Of a stretch of DNA of 64,000 bases, positions 1 through 7,208 are shown piece after piece; the stretch's first letter is position 1; each line of letters begins with the position of its first letter. Under the pieces are notes generated by a model. The model was not told the DNA's origin, searched no databases, and saw only the letters and a list, made by a program, of their open reading frames with translations. Source of the stretch: Butyrivibrio proteoclasticus P6B7 (GTDB lineage: Bacteria; Bacillota; Clostridia; Lachnospirales; Lachnospiraceae); contig NZ_JHWL01000006.1 of NCBI RefSeq assembly GCF_000622085.1, positions 62,001 through 126,000 of the forward strand, in the 5' to 3' direction. A program made the position numbers and the translations under genes.

Positions 1-1179
1 TTCAATATGAAATATGGAAACGTAAGCCCCAGGCTCATCCTCCATCTGAACTATCATTTCAACTTCTCCGTCCTGGTCCAGATCAGAAAATGTGTATTCA
101 TAGGTATCATCAGAATTCTTAAAGTCAGGAATAAACCACTCTTCTTCCTGACCATCCTTTAAAAGAGATCTATCCCCATTAAGAAACTTTGTAAAGATGG
201 CTTCATTTCCCTCTGCCTCCTTAGCACTGGCAGTATTATTATATGTGCTGATATAAACTGCAAACTCAATTTCATGTAGCGCGTCATAAAATATTTCATC
301 CGTAAGGCCAGCGCTTGCAACAGCCTCTCCTTCAGAATTGTATACTGTATAGGTGTAATAATCGTTGGAATCTACGCAGCGACTTTCATCCTTTGCGTTC
401 TCAACCAAAAACTGAAGCCGCTTAAATTCCTCTTCCTCAAAGGTCTTTTCTCTGGTAACTGTAACTCCATTACGAACATCGTCACAGGTAACCTTTCCAT
501 TATAGTAAACAATGTAATCCTCATGGATCTTATCGCTATAAACAATTGAAAACTCCAGATACACCTTGTCACAGGCATTAGCAAAACCTGGCATATCCTC
601 CACAGTAGTAGTAATCGGCCAACTGATATCACTATGTTTATAAAGGATAGGGATGATGGTCTTTTCCATCTTGTCATTTCCATATACATAGCCAGTTGGA
701 ACAGTCACCAAATTCTTGCCTTCTTCATCAAATACACTGATGCCCCAACAATCTCCATCACAGGCGTCATTGTTGGTGGTGTCTTCTTTGAGAGATTTAA
801 CTGTTTTCTTAAATGTATTTAGTTCCTCAGTAGAAAGAACTTCCTCACTTTTCGAAACATAATCTATACCCATATAGCAATAATGACCTGTTGTCTCAAT
901 TGTTCCATCGTAGTAAACGTAGTAGTTAGTGTGAGACCAGTATCCTTCGTAGTCGCTGACAAGTCCCCAGTTGCCATTGTACAGACTAGCCAATAGCTGC
1001 TTATCAGGATTAGCATCCTCTGGATACTTCGCTGGAGCCACTTCCACTTTTCCATTGCCACTTCCGCTTCTGTTTCCGTTTTCCTGGCTTCTTAATGCCA
1101 TGAACAGGCCTCCTACGCCGCCTACAAGTGCAATGACTATAAACAGGATCACAAAATGCTTTAACCTAAACTTTTTCAT
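1..1179 (-). CDS. Membrane-anchored extracytoplasmic protein, C-terminus cut by window edge
   Basis: The open frame runs from ATG at 1179 to the window edge without a stop, so the C-terminus is missing. The start is supported by GGGAG about 6 nt upstream. Residues 1-6 are basic (MKKFRLK), followed by one hydrophobic segment to about residue 27. A Gly/Ser/Asn linker follows, then a Tyr- and Asp-rich soluble region. Near the cut end there is a DLDQDGEVEMIVQ motif, which resembles Ca-binding or FG-GAP-like loops often seen in exported Lachnospiraceae proteins. I infer a protein held in the membrane with its body outside the cell. I do not recognise a family and no enzymatic motif is visible. The neighbour at 1406 is divergent. 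Confidence 0.75.
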   Translation of the reverse strand, partial: MKKFRLKHFVILFIVIALVGGVGGLFMALRSQENGNRSGSGNGKVEVAPAKYPEDANPDKQLLASLYNGNWGLVSDYEGYWSHTNYYVYYDGTIETTGHYCYMGIDYVSKSEEVLSTEELNTFKKTVKSLKEDTTNNDACDGDCWGISVFDEEGKNLVTVPTGYVYGNDKMEKTIIPILYKHSDISWPITTTVEDMPGFANACDKVYLEFSIVYSDKIHEDYIVYYNGKVTCDDVRNGVTVTREKTFEEEEFKRLQFLVENAKDESRCVDSNDYYTYTVYNSEGEAVASAGLTDEIFYDALHEIEFAVYISTYNNTASAKEAEGNEAIFTKFLNGDRSLLKDGQEEEWFIPDFKNSDDTYEYTFSDLDQDGEVEMIVQMEDEPGAYVSIFHIE

Positions 1180-1341
1180 ACTTTTCTCCCAATAAAAACA
1201 GATTAAGTCTTCGCCACCTACTATTAATACAGGCGGCAAAAAGAAATTGTTGCATAATACTTTTTTTATAAAAATGTTATTTGACGATTTTGTATATACA
1301 TGACTAAAATGATACAAGATAAGCGATTTACTATTTCGTTA

Positions 1342-1369
1342 TAATCTTTTTGTTATTTTATGCCGATAA
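1342..1369 (+). promoter_or_regulatory. Sigma-28 (SigD/FliA)-type promoter candidate
   Basis: The -10 element GCCGATAA (1362-1369) matches the motility sigma factor consensus exactly. A TAAT (-35 consensus TAAA) lies 16 nt upstream at 1342-1345. The element ends 36 nt before the start of the 69-aa gene at 1406, which itself carries a flagellar-switch-like motif. That functional match makes a chance hit less likely. No other perfect GCCGATAA was noticed in the intergenic regions of this window. Confidence 0.6.
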
Positions 1370-1405
1370 ACCAAGTAGAGGAAGATTTAAGAAAGGGTAA
1401 ACCAC

Positions 1406-1615
1406 ATGGATTCAAATGGACTTAGCGCTGAACAGCAGGCTTTGCTTGCGAGCATAATGGGTAAGTCATCACAGGCTGGTGGTGGCGGTGGTTTCTCCCC
1501 GGCAAGTGTTCCTGCAGCCGGCGGGGTTCCTGCAGCTGCGCCTTCTGGTGGCGATTCCGGTAAGATGTTATCCCAGGCAGAAATTGATGCACTCATAGCA
1601 TCCATGGCCAAATAA
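1406..1615 (+). CDS. 69-aa protein with FliM/FliN-type N-terminal motif
   Basis: The protein has three visible parts: residues 1-19 form a short helix-like stretch (SAEQQALLASIMGK), residues 22-50 are a flexible Gly/Pro/Ala/Ser linker, and residues 54-69 read LSQAEIDALIASMAK. The last part is close to the LSQxEIDALL segment at the N-terminus of FliM and FliY, which in FliM binds phospho-CheY. Here it is at the C-terminus of a tiny protein with no switch domain. GAAAGGG precedes the ATG and a terminator follows at 1631. The sigma-28-type promoter agrees with a motility role. A cheY gene (29854) and a CheC-like gene (48198) occur in the same window but not nearby. Function is inferred only. An unrelated amphipathic helix remains possible. 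Confidence 0.7.
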   Translation: MDSNGLSAEQQALLASIMGKSSQAGGGGGFSPASVPAAGGVPAAAPSGGDSGKMLSQAEIDALIASMAK

Positions 1616-1630
1616 TAATCAAAAATTTAA

Positions 1631-1658
1631 GGCGCGTGCTTTAGGCACGTGCCTTTTT
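1631..1658. terminator. Bidirectional intrinsic terminator
   Basis: A 9-bp stem (1631-1639 with 1645-1653, one G-U pair) with loop TTTAG is followed by five T on the plus strand and by a T-rich run on the minus strand. It lies between the convergent 69-aa gene and nth and overlaps the nth stop codon. Confidence 0.8.
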
Positions 1659-2291
1659 ATTATACTTGTAATACTTACAGATATCATTAAGACAACAGAT
1701 CTCGCACTTGGGGCTTCTGGCTACGCACACTGCCCTTCCATGGTCCACAAATCTGTGACAAAGATCATTCCCATCATCTGGTGGAACTATCTTCCATAGC
1801 TCTTTTTCCACCTTGGCAGGATCCTTGATATCATCCACAAGACCGATCAGGTTAGACAATCTGATGCAGTGGGTATCCGTAACAATGGCAGGCTTCCCAT
1901 ACACATCACCAAGCACCAGGTTAGCACTCTTCCTTCCAACACCGGGAAGGGTTAAAAGAGCTTCCATGGTATCCGGAACGCAGTCGTTATACTGCTCATG
2001 AATTGCCTTCATGCAGGCAGATATGTCACGGGCCTTGGATTTACCCAGGCCACAGGGTCTTACAATTTTCTCAATTTCCTCCACAGGAGCCTCTGCAAGA
2101 GCCTTAACTGTTGGGAACTTCTCATACAAAAGAGGCGTTATCATATCCACCCTTTTATCTGTGCACTGGGCCGCAAGACGGACACTTACAAGAAGCTGCC
2201 AGGCCTTGTCATAAGCCAGCGTACAGTGGGACGTGGGATATTCTTTTTTAAGTCTTTCAATTACTTCCAGAGCAAGCTTTTTCTTGGTCAT
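1641..2291 (-). CDS. nth: Endonuclease III (DNA glycosylase/AP lyase)
   Basis: This base-excision repair enzyme removes oxidised pyrimidines and cleaves the abasic site. The helix-hairpin-helix motif is LPGVGRKSA (residues 115-123) with catalytic Lys121, and the catalytic Asp is in VTDTH (Asp139). The [4Fe-4S] loop ligands Cys189, 196, 199 and 205 have the classical C-x6-C-x2-C-x5-C spacing. The length of 216 aa is normal. A longer frame begins at TTG 2300, but its GGGGA would lie almost on the start codon, while the same GGGGA is well spaced from ATG 2291, so I chose the latter. It is the last gene behind the kinase operon, 33 nt after the preceding stop, and may be read through from it. Confidence 0.96.
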   Translation of the reverse strand: MTKKKLALEVIERLKKEYPTSHCTLAYDKAWQLLVSVRLAAQCTDKRVDMITPLLYEKFPTVKALAEAPVEEIEKIVRPCGLGKSKARDISACMKAIHEQYNDCVPDTMEALLTLPGVGRKSANLVLGDVYGKPAIVTDTHCIRLSNLIGLVDDIKDPAKVEKELWKIVPPDDGNDLCHRFVDHGRAVCVARSPKCEICCLNDICKYYKYNKKARA

Positions 2292-2324
2292 GTGATGCAA
2301 TCCCCATTATCTTATCCACAGCTA

Positions 2325-3239
2325 TTATTTCTTATCAAACTGATTCTGATTGTTTCCATCAAACTGATTATTTCCACCAAACTGATTGTTTCCAGGATAC
2401 TGGTTATTTACACCAAATTGGGTGGTTCCAGCTTCTCTCTCAACTACAAATCCGCCAATTACACTGGTCTCTGTGCCGTTACCGTTACTATACTGTGGAA
2501 GGTTCCAGTTAATTACAGGAATAGGGTTATTCTGAACCGGCGCCTGCTGATTCTGATTATTACCAAGAATAGTGGTTCCATTGGCTGTCTGGGCCTGTTC
2601 CATATTGCTGATGGTAGAAAGAACTGTTGTTGCATATGGATCTGCTGCCCCAACATTGTTACCATTGTAGCCAGCATTATTGTTATTGAAACCGGCATTG
2701 TTACCAGCTCCCAGAAGCGTTGTCTGATCGCCAGCTGGAGCTCCTGCCCCTAAAAGGGTAGTCTGGTCTCCCATGGCAGCACCGCCACCAATAAGGGTTG
2801 TCTGGTCTCCCGTAGGAACTGCATTGTTCATTGGCATGTTCATGGCATTCATAGGGGCTCCATTTCCATAGGTTCTTCCTGTGTTTCCATAAGTTCTGCC
2901 AGTATTTCCAAAGGTTCTGCCGGTGTTTCTAGAAAGAACTCTTCCACTGTTCTTTCCGCCGCTTCGCACATTGCTTCTGCCATCAAGGTTACCAGAGGTG
3001 TTCCAGGCAATAACCGCTCCGTTATTCTTACTACGAAGGGCACCCTGAATATTACCTCTTGCAGCATCGCTTCTGATCCTTTCGATCTGCTTCTTGGCAT
3101 CCTGACCGGTAAGAACAGCAAAATAATGCTTAACATCCAGTTTAAACCACAAAAGTATCGCAATCAGTAAAAGAACGATACCTACAATTCCCGTTATTAA
3201 AGCAAGCTGGTTGTAATAACCAATGTATGAATTAGACAT
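2325..3239 (-). CDS. Membrane protein with Asn/Gly-rich tail and repeated Thr-Thr motifs
   Basis: The start is ATG 3239 with GGAG 6 nt upstream; an earlier start at 3254 has no such site. Residues 11-32 form one transmembrane helix, followed by a basic stretch (about 45-105) and then low-complexity sequence. That region holds three NTGRT repeats (105-122), three GDQTTL[IL]G repeats (144-176), and single ATTVL (203), GTTIL (221) and ETSVI (257) sites. It ends in Asn/Gln repeats such as GNNQF. Thr followed by Thr/Ser and aliphatic residues resembles the ETTS-type phosphosites of kinase/FHA systems such as mycobacterial GarA. The Ser/Thr kinase gene lies 51 nt upstream, so I infer a kinase substrate or scaffold. 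No catalytic domain is visible. Confidence 0.8.
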   Translation of the reverse strand: MSNSYIGYYNQLALITGIVGIVLLLIAILLWFKLDVKHYFAVLTGQDAKKQIERIRSDAARGNIQGALRSKNNGAVIAWNTSGNLDGRSNVRSGGKNSGRVLSRNTGRTFGNTGRTYGNTGRTYGNGAPMNAMNMPMNNAVPTGDQTTLIGGGAAMGDQTTLLGAGAPAGDQTTLLGAGNNAGFNNNNAGYNGNNVGAADPYATTVLSTISNMEQAQTANGTTILGNNQNQQAPVQNNPIPVINWNLPQYSNGNGTETSVIGGFVVEREAGTTQFGVNNQYPGNNQFGGNNQFDGNNQNQFDKK

Positions 3240-3290
3240 AATTACTCCTTGCAAAATTCATATAACGAATCATCTGATTCAAAAATCCAA

Positions 3291-4982
3291 TTACTTTCCG
3301 TAAGCCACATCCAGGGCTTCTTTAGCCTTAACAAAGAGGTCTTTTTCCTCACTGACCTTGTTCTTAATATCATCAGTAAGGTCATCCCTTGTCATGATAT
3401 CTGTATCCATGTGGGTAAGGGCAAGATTAAGAACCTCATTGATGTCATCATATTCAAGGTTCTCATTCCTAAGTCCGTTTGAACTATTATAAACAAGTGT
3501 TGCTATCTCTTTGTAAACCAAAAGAGCTGTGGTAGGATTATCTGACTCTGAGATATTATCCTGAGCCATTTCTGCCAGAAGGTCCCAATACTCCTTAAAA
3601 GAGATCTCTACATCGCCGTCAGGACCAGCCTTACCGATAGAAGCATAGTGAGATGCAATCCTGTAAAGCCTCTGGGCTCTGTTCATCTTCTTGTCATCAA
3701 GCTTTCCACAATCAATGGCTTTTTTAAACCATCCAGCAGCCATCTTCTTGTTGCCGGTTTCTGCATAACAATAGAAGTAGGCAACTCCAAGCTTATAGCA
3801 AACCTGGGAATACAGATCCTTGTTGGCACTTAATCTCTTTTCCACAGTGTCCTTATTATCCACAGGCAGGATAAAGATCTGTCTTATATAGTCACTTTCC
3901 TCAGGAGTCAGAACATCGTCCTGAAGCACAAGACTGTCGATCATGGTGTAGTAAGCACTCTCATTATCAGGCTGGGTCTGAATGGCCTCTGCAATAAGCT
4001 CAAAGGAAGTCTTCTCATCAGTAGCAATGATGGAATCCGAGATACAGGTCTCAACATGCTCCTTGGTCTTGATACCACCCTGGATCTTGAAGAAGGCACT
4101 CATACTGCAGAAGGCAATGGCTGCCACCAAAATACAGGTAAAGGTTGCAACTCCGACTCTGGCGCCTCTTTTAAAGCCTCTGTCCAGCTCTTTATAATTC
4201 TGAAGATCGTACATAACCTCAGCGCAGGAATTGTATCTGTCATCTGGATTATTCTGAACACACTTCTCAATAATGTACTCAAGTCCTGCAGACAGCTGAG
4301 GATTCCAGTATCTGATAGGATAGAACTCGTATGGAGGCTCACTTGGATTCTTACCTGTAACCAGGTGATAAAGTGTGGCTCCAAGGGTATAGATATCCGT
4401 TCTTGCATCAGTCTGACCCATTCCGCCAAACTGCTCAGGAGCCGCATAGCCTCTGGTTCCAAGATATGTTGTATCCCCTGAATTGTTCTGCTTATACTCA
4501 CGGGCTGTACCAAAGTCAATAAGGGTAATGGTACCATCTGGTCTAAGCATGATGTTGCCCGGCTTTAAGTCTCTATAAATGATGGGCGGTCTTCTGGTGT
4601 GCAGATACTCAAGTACGTCACAAAGCTGGATTCCCCACTCAATAACATATTCCTGAGGCTGAGGTCCCATGTAATCCAGGGCCTTCTGCAGCGTATTACC
4701 CTCGATATAGTCCATAACAATAAGGAATCGTCCATCCTCATCAATAACGTCAACGATACTTGGAAGATATGGGTGAGACAATTGTTTTAAAAGATCTGTC
4801 TCTGTAATAAGACTCTGACGCACCATCTGGAAATTGGTTACAGAGTCCTTTCTGACCTCTTTGATGGCCCACTGCTTGTTGGCACGCTCATTCATGGCAA
4901 GGTACACAGTACTCATACCACCCTGACCAACAACGTTAAGGACCTTATATTTTCCGCCTACTATACTTCCTATTTCTAGCAT
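3291..4982 (-). CDS. Membrane Ser/Thr protein kinase (Hanks type, no PASTA)
   Basis: An N-terminal cytoplasmic kinase domain (about 11-265) shows the glycine loop VVGQGGMSTVYLA, ATP-anchoring Lys41 in AIKEV, catalytic YRDLKPGN (Asp138), metal-binding DFG (Asp156), activation-loop residues GDTTYLGT (Thr171, Thr172) and APE (181-183). A transmembrane helix at about 275-298 is followed by roughly 260 extracellular residues that look helical and repeat-like. There are no PASTA repeats, unlike PknB/PrkC of many Firmicutes. AGGA lies 7 nt before the start. The gene follows the 4995 membrane protein by 12 nt and precedes the Thr-Thr repeat protein, so the three form one operon. The extracellular part may sense envelope state; the ligand is unknown. 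Confidence 0.93.
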   Translation of the reverse strand: MLEIGSIVGGKYKVLNVVGQGGMSTVYLAMNERANKQWAIKEVRKDSVTNFQMVRQSLITETDLLKQLSHPYLPSIVDVIDEDGRFLIVMDYIEGNTLQKALDYMGPQPQEYVIEWGIQLCDVLEYLHTRRPPIIYRDLKPGNIMLRPDGTITLIDFGTAREYKQNNSGDTTYLGTRGYAAPEQFGGMGQTDARTDIYTLGATLYHLVTGKNPSEPPYEFYPIRYWNPQLSAGLEYIIEKCVQNNPDDRYNSCAEVMYDLQNYKELDRGFKRGARVGVATFTCILVAAIAFCSMSAFFKIQGGIKTKEHVETCISDSIIATDEKTSFELIAEAIQTQPDNESAYYTMIDSLVLQDDVLTPEESDYIRQIFILPVDNKDTVEKRLSANKDLYSQVCYKLGVAYFYCYAETGNKKMAAGWFKKAIDCGKLDDKKMNRAQRLYRIASHYASIGKAGPDGDVEISFKEYWDLLAEMAQDNISESDNPTTALLVYKEIATLVYNSSNGLRNENLEYDDINEVLNLALTHMDTDIMTRDDLTDDIKNKVSEEKDLFVKAKEALDVAYGK

Positions 4983-4994
4983 GATTTTATCCTG

Positions 4995-6440
4995 TTATCT
5001 TTTCTTTTTCTTTTGCGAATTTGCTCTTGGTGTCTTTTTATTGTTTTTCTTAGCCTTATTTGTTGCAGCATTACTTGTGCTGCGATTTGCTGAACTGTTG
5101 CTGCCCTGATTCTTAAGCTTCCTGGTGCTTCCATCCGCAGTTGCAGAAGGACTCTTAAGGTACGCCGGCAGGCTCTTAATGTAGATCACAAGCTCTTTTG
5201 CCGTATCACTAAGATTAAGGCCCGGCACTCTGCCCCTTATTGAGAGCTTGGACTTAATATTGCAGACCGTATCATTTGTGGCAATGGTAAGAAACGGCGT
5301 ATACCAGCTTCTCTTTCCACCTGGGTTATTACTAAGGTAACTTCCCTTCTCATCTGCTCCATGAGAAATGATCTTGATATCCTCGACCTTCATGACGTCA
5401 AGGCTCCTGCCATAATGAAGGATCACATTGTCAAAAACGTAGGTATTATAATCGCTTGCAAAATACACAGTTGGAAGATGAATGCTCTTTTCAATCTCCT
5501 CAAGGGCTTCCTCATCTATCATCTCTGCCTTTTTGCGAATCTTCCTGATCCTGAGAAACTCTACAATCACCATAATCACCATGATGAACATGGCAATCAC
5601 CAGGAGCTGTCTTGGCAAACTATTCTCCCCTGTGAAGAATGGCACCTTAGTCAGTAATACCCATGATGCCACCACTCCTACAGCACTTGTTAAAAGAACT
5701 ATGAGTTTGCGGCCAAACCAGTCTGAAATATTGGCGCAGTTGATCCTCTTAAGAGCCACAGGTTCAAAAGGATAAGTTCTTGTCTTGAACATATCTCGTG
5801 GATTGCCCTTAAGAACTGGATCCTCGTAGTCAACACTTGGGGTAAGAATCTTGGACTGCATAAATTTATATGCGTCTGAGCACTCAGCATCGCTCATAAA
5901 TTTAAACAGATGAAAGTCCGAATTTGTTGCATAAATCCACAAATCCTTGCCAATAGCACCGTAGGAAGCAACTTCGTTATAGTTAATAACATCAAGCTCT
6001 CTCTGAGTTCCTACAATCCACTCTCTAAGGAAGAAAAGACCTGCATTCTTGTAGCAAAAAGAACCATAGCCTTCAGCTATATTCTCATTAATGAGGTCTC
6101 TTATCTGTTCTGAAACCGGCACTGAGTTCCTGTGATACTTAATAAATCCCATCACATAGACTACAAAAAGCCACAAACAAACAAGACCTGCCATATCAAT
6201 CAGAAAAGCCAGAAATGAATAAAAATCTCCCAGCTCCAGCCCATCTAAAATCTCACCACACACAAACAAAATTGGAGTCATAACCAGATAAAGGATTATA
6301 TCCCTGATGATCAATCTATACTGTCTTGTAATATCTTTATTTTTAATTCCCTTAACAGATATAAAGCCATCTTCACCGCTTATCTGCTGAGCAAAGCGAC
6401 CAAGTATATCTTCACTATTAAATTCAAGTTCTTGTTCCAT
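4995..6440 (-). CDS. Polytopic membrane protein of unknown function, kinase operon
   Basis: This 481-aa protein has two hydrophobic helices at about 45-110 and two more at about 240-290. They separate soluble segments that read like beta-rich, PH-type domains (for example WIYATNSDFHLFKF and VYFASDYNTYVFDN). The last 50 residues are a disordered Lys/Asn/Ser tail ending in QKKKKR. I do not recognise a family. It is the first gene of the operon with the Ser/Thr kinase (12-nt gap) and the Thr-Thr repeat protein. A signalling or scaffold role at the membrane is inferred from context only. The basic, Ser/Thr-rich tail could itself be a phosphorylation target. Confidence 0.82.
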   Translation of the reverse strand: MEQELEFNSEDILGRFAQQISGEDGFISVKGIKNKDITRQYRLIIRDIILYLVMTPILFVCGEILDGLELGDFYSFLAFLIDMAGLVCLWLFVVYVMGFIKYHRNSVPVSEQIRDLINENIAEGYGSFCYKNAGLFFLREWIVGTQRELDVINYNEVASYGAIGKDLWIYATNSDFHLFKFMSDAECSDAYKFMQSKILTPSVDYEDPVLKGNPRDMFKTRTYPFEPVALKRINCANISDWFGRKLIVLLTSAVGVVASWVLLTKVPFFTGENSLPRQLLVIAMFIMVIMVIVEFLRIRKIRKKAEMIDEEALEEIEKSIHLPTVYFASDYNTYVFDNVILHYGRSLDVMKVEDIKIISHGADEKGSYLSNNPGGKRSWYTPFLTIATNDTVCNIKSKLSIRGRVPGLNLSDTAKELVIYIKSLPAYLKSPSATADGSTRKLKNQGSNSSANRSTSNAATNKAKKNNKKTPRANSQKKKKR

Positions 6441-6514
6441 TTCTTCTGATTCCTAACAAATAACAATATATACGAATACATACAATTATATCCGAAATCT
6501 CAGTTTTTCAAAAT

Positions 6515-6546
6515 AGAAAAAAGGAAGGTTCTGAAACCTTCCTTTT
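6515..6546 (-). terminator. Intrinsic terminator after GtrA-like gene
   Basis: A 10-bp perfect stem (6521-6530 with 6535-6544) has a CTGA loop. On the minus strand it is followed by a T run (complement of 6515-6520), downstream of the stop at 6577. Confidence 0.85.
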
Positions 6547-6576
6547 CATCGTGGCTGTACCTGTAGAAATATTGAA

Positions 6577-7140
6577 TTACTTCTCCTCTTTCTCTTCCTT
6601 AACTGTCTCTGGGAAGATGATTTTATTTACGAAGAAGAATACTACCATGGAAACTCCGCCGTTAAGTACTGTTGTGCCGATGTTGTAGATGAATGGTGCT
6701 ACGAACTTGCCGGCAACAGCAACCCAGATGCAGTTGATGGAGTTAACGATGCAGGTGATAAGGATGAATGCTGCAACGTACCATGCGATCTGCTTGCCTG
6801 GCTTGTCGTGGTTACGGAATACAAAGATCTTCTGAATTGGGAAGTTGATGCACTCACCAATTACCATTGCGATCATGTACGCTGTAAAGTAAGCAAGGCC
6901 GCCATGTGCCTGGTCATATCCAAGAATATTCCACTGGAATGTCTCTCCGAAAAGTGTAAGTGGAATTCCTGGCCATCCAAAGGATCTGTCTCCCATAAAT
7001 GCAAAAGCAGCTGGTAAGAAGGTAAGAAGCAGATACTTAAATACTGTGATCAAATTACTTACGATCACGAACAGTCCGCCCTCTCTAACCCACTTTGCAA
7101 TCTTTGGGTGCTTTTCTGCGAAATCATTCCAAAACTTCAT
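6577..7140 (-). CDS. GtrA-like family membrane protein
   Basis: This 187-aa protein has four hydrophobic helices. The layout fits the GtrA-like family: an amphipathic start, a first helix in a GLFVIVSNLITVFKYLL context, a middle NFPIQKIFVFRN segment (compare the FxxxKxxVF motif of GtrA proteins), and a charged Glu/Lys tail. Family members are often linked to transfer of lipid-linked sugars for surface polysaccharide. No glycosyltransferase lies next to it here. The RBS is GAGGAAT. It is followed by its own terminator and preceded by the GH3 gene at 7209 with a 68-nt gap. The family call is good; the substrate cannot be told. Confidence 0.82.
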   Translation of the reverse strand: MKFWNDFAEKHPKIAKWVREGGLFVIVSNLITVFKYLLLTFLPAAFAFMGDRSFGWPGIPLTLFGETFQWNILGYDQAHGGLAYFTAYMIAMVIGECINFPIQKIFVFRNHDKPGKQIAWYVAAFILITCIVNSINCIWVAVAGKFVAPFIYNIGTTVLNGGVSMVVFFFVNKIIFPETVKEEKEEK

Positions 7141-7208
7141 GTTACTTATTCCTCCATTTATACAACAACTATATCTTTTATCTGATCCGAATACTGCGAA
7201 TCACTATC

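Noticed and set aside
1998..2753. 251-codon plus-strand frame opposite nth and the Asn/Gly-rich protein
   Set aside because: Antisense to two supported genes, with no recognisable domain or RBS.
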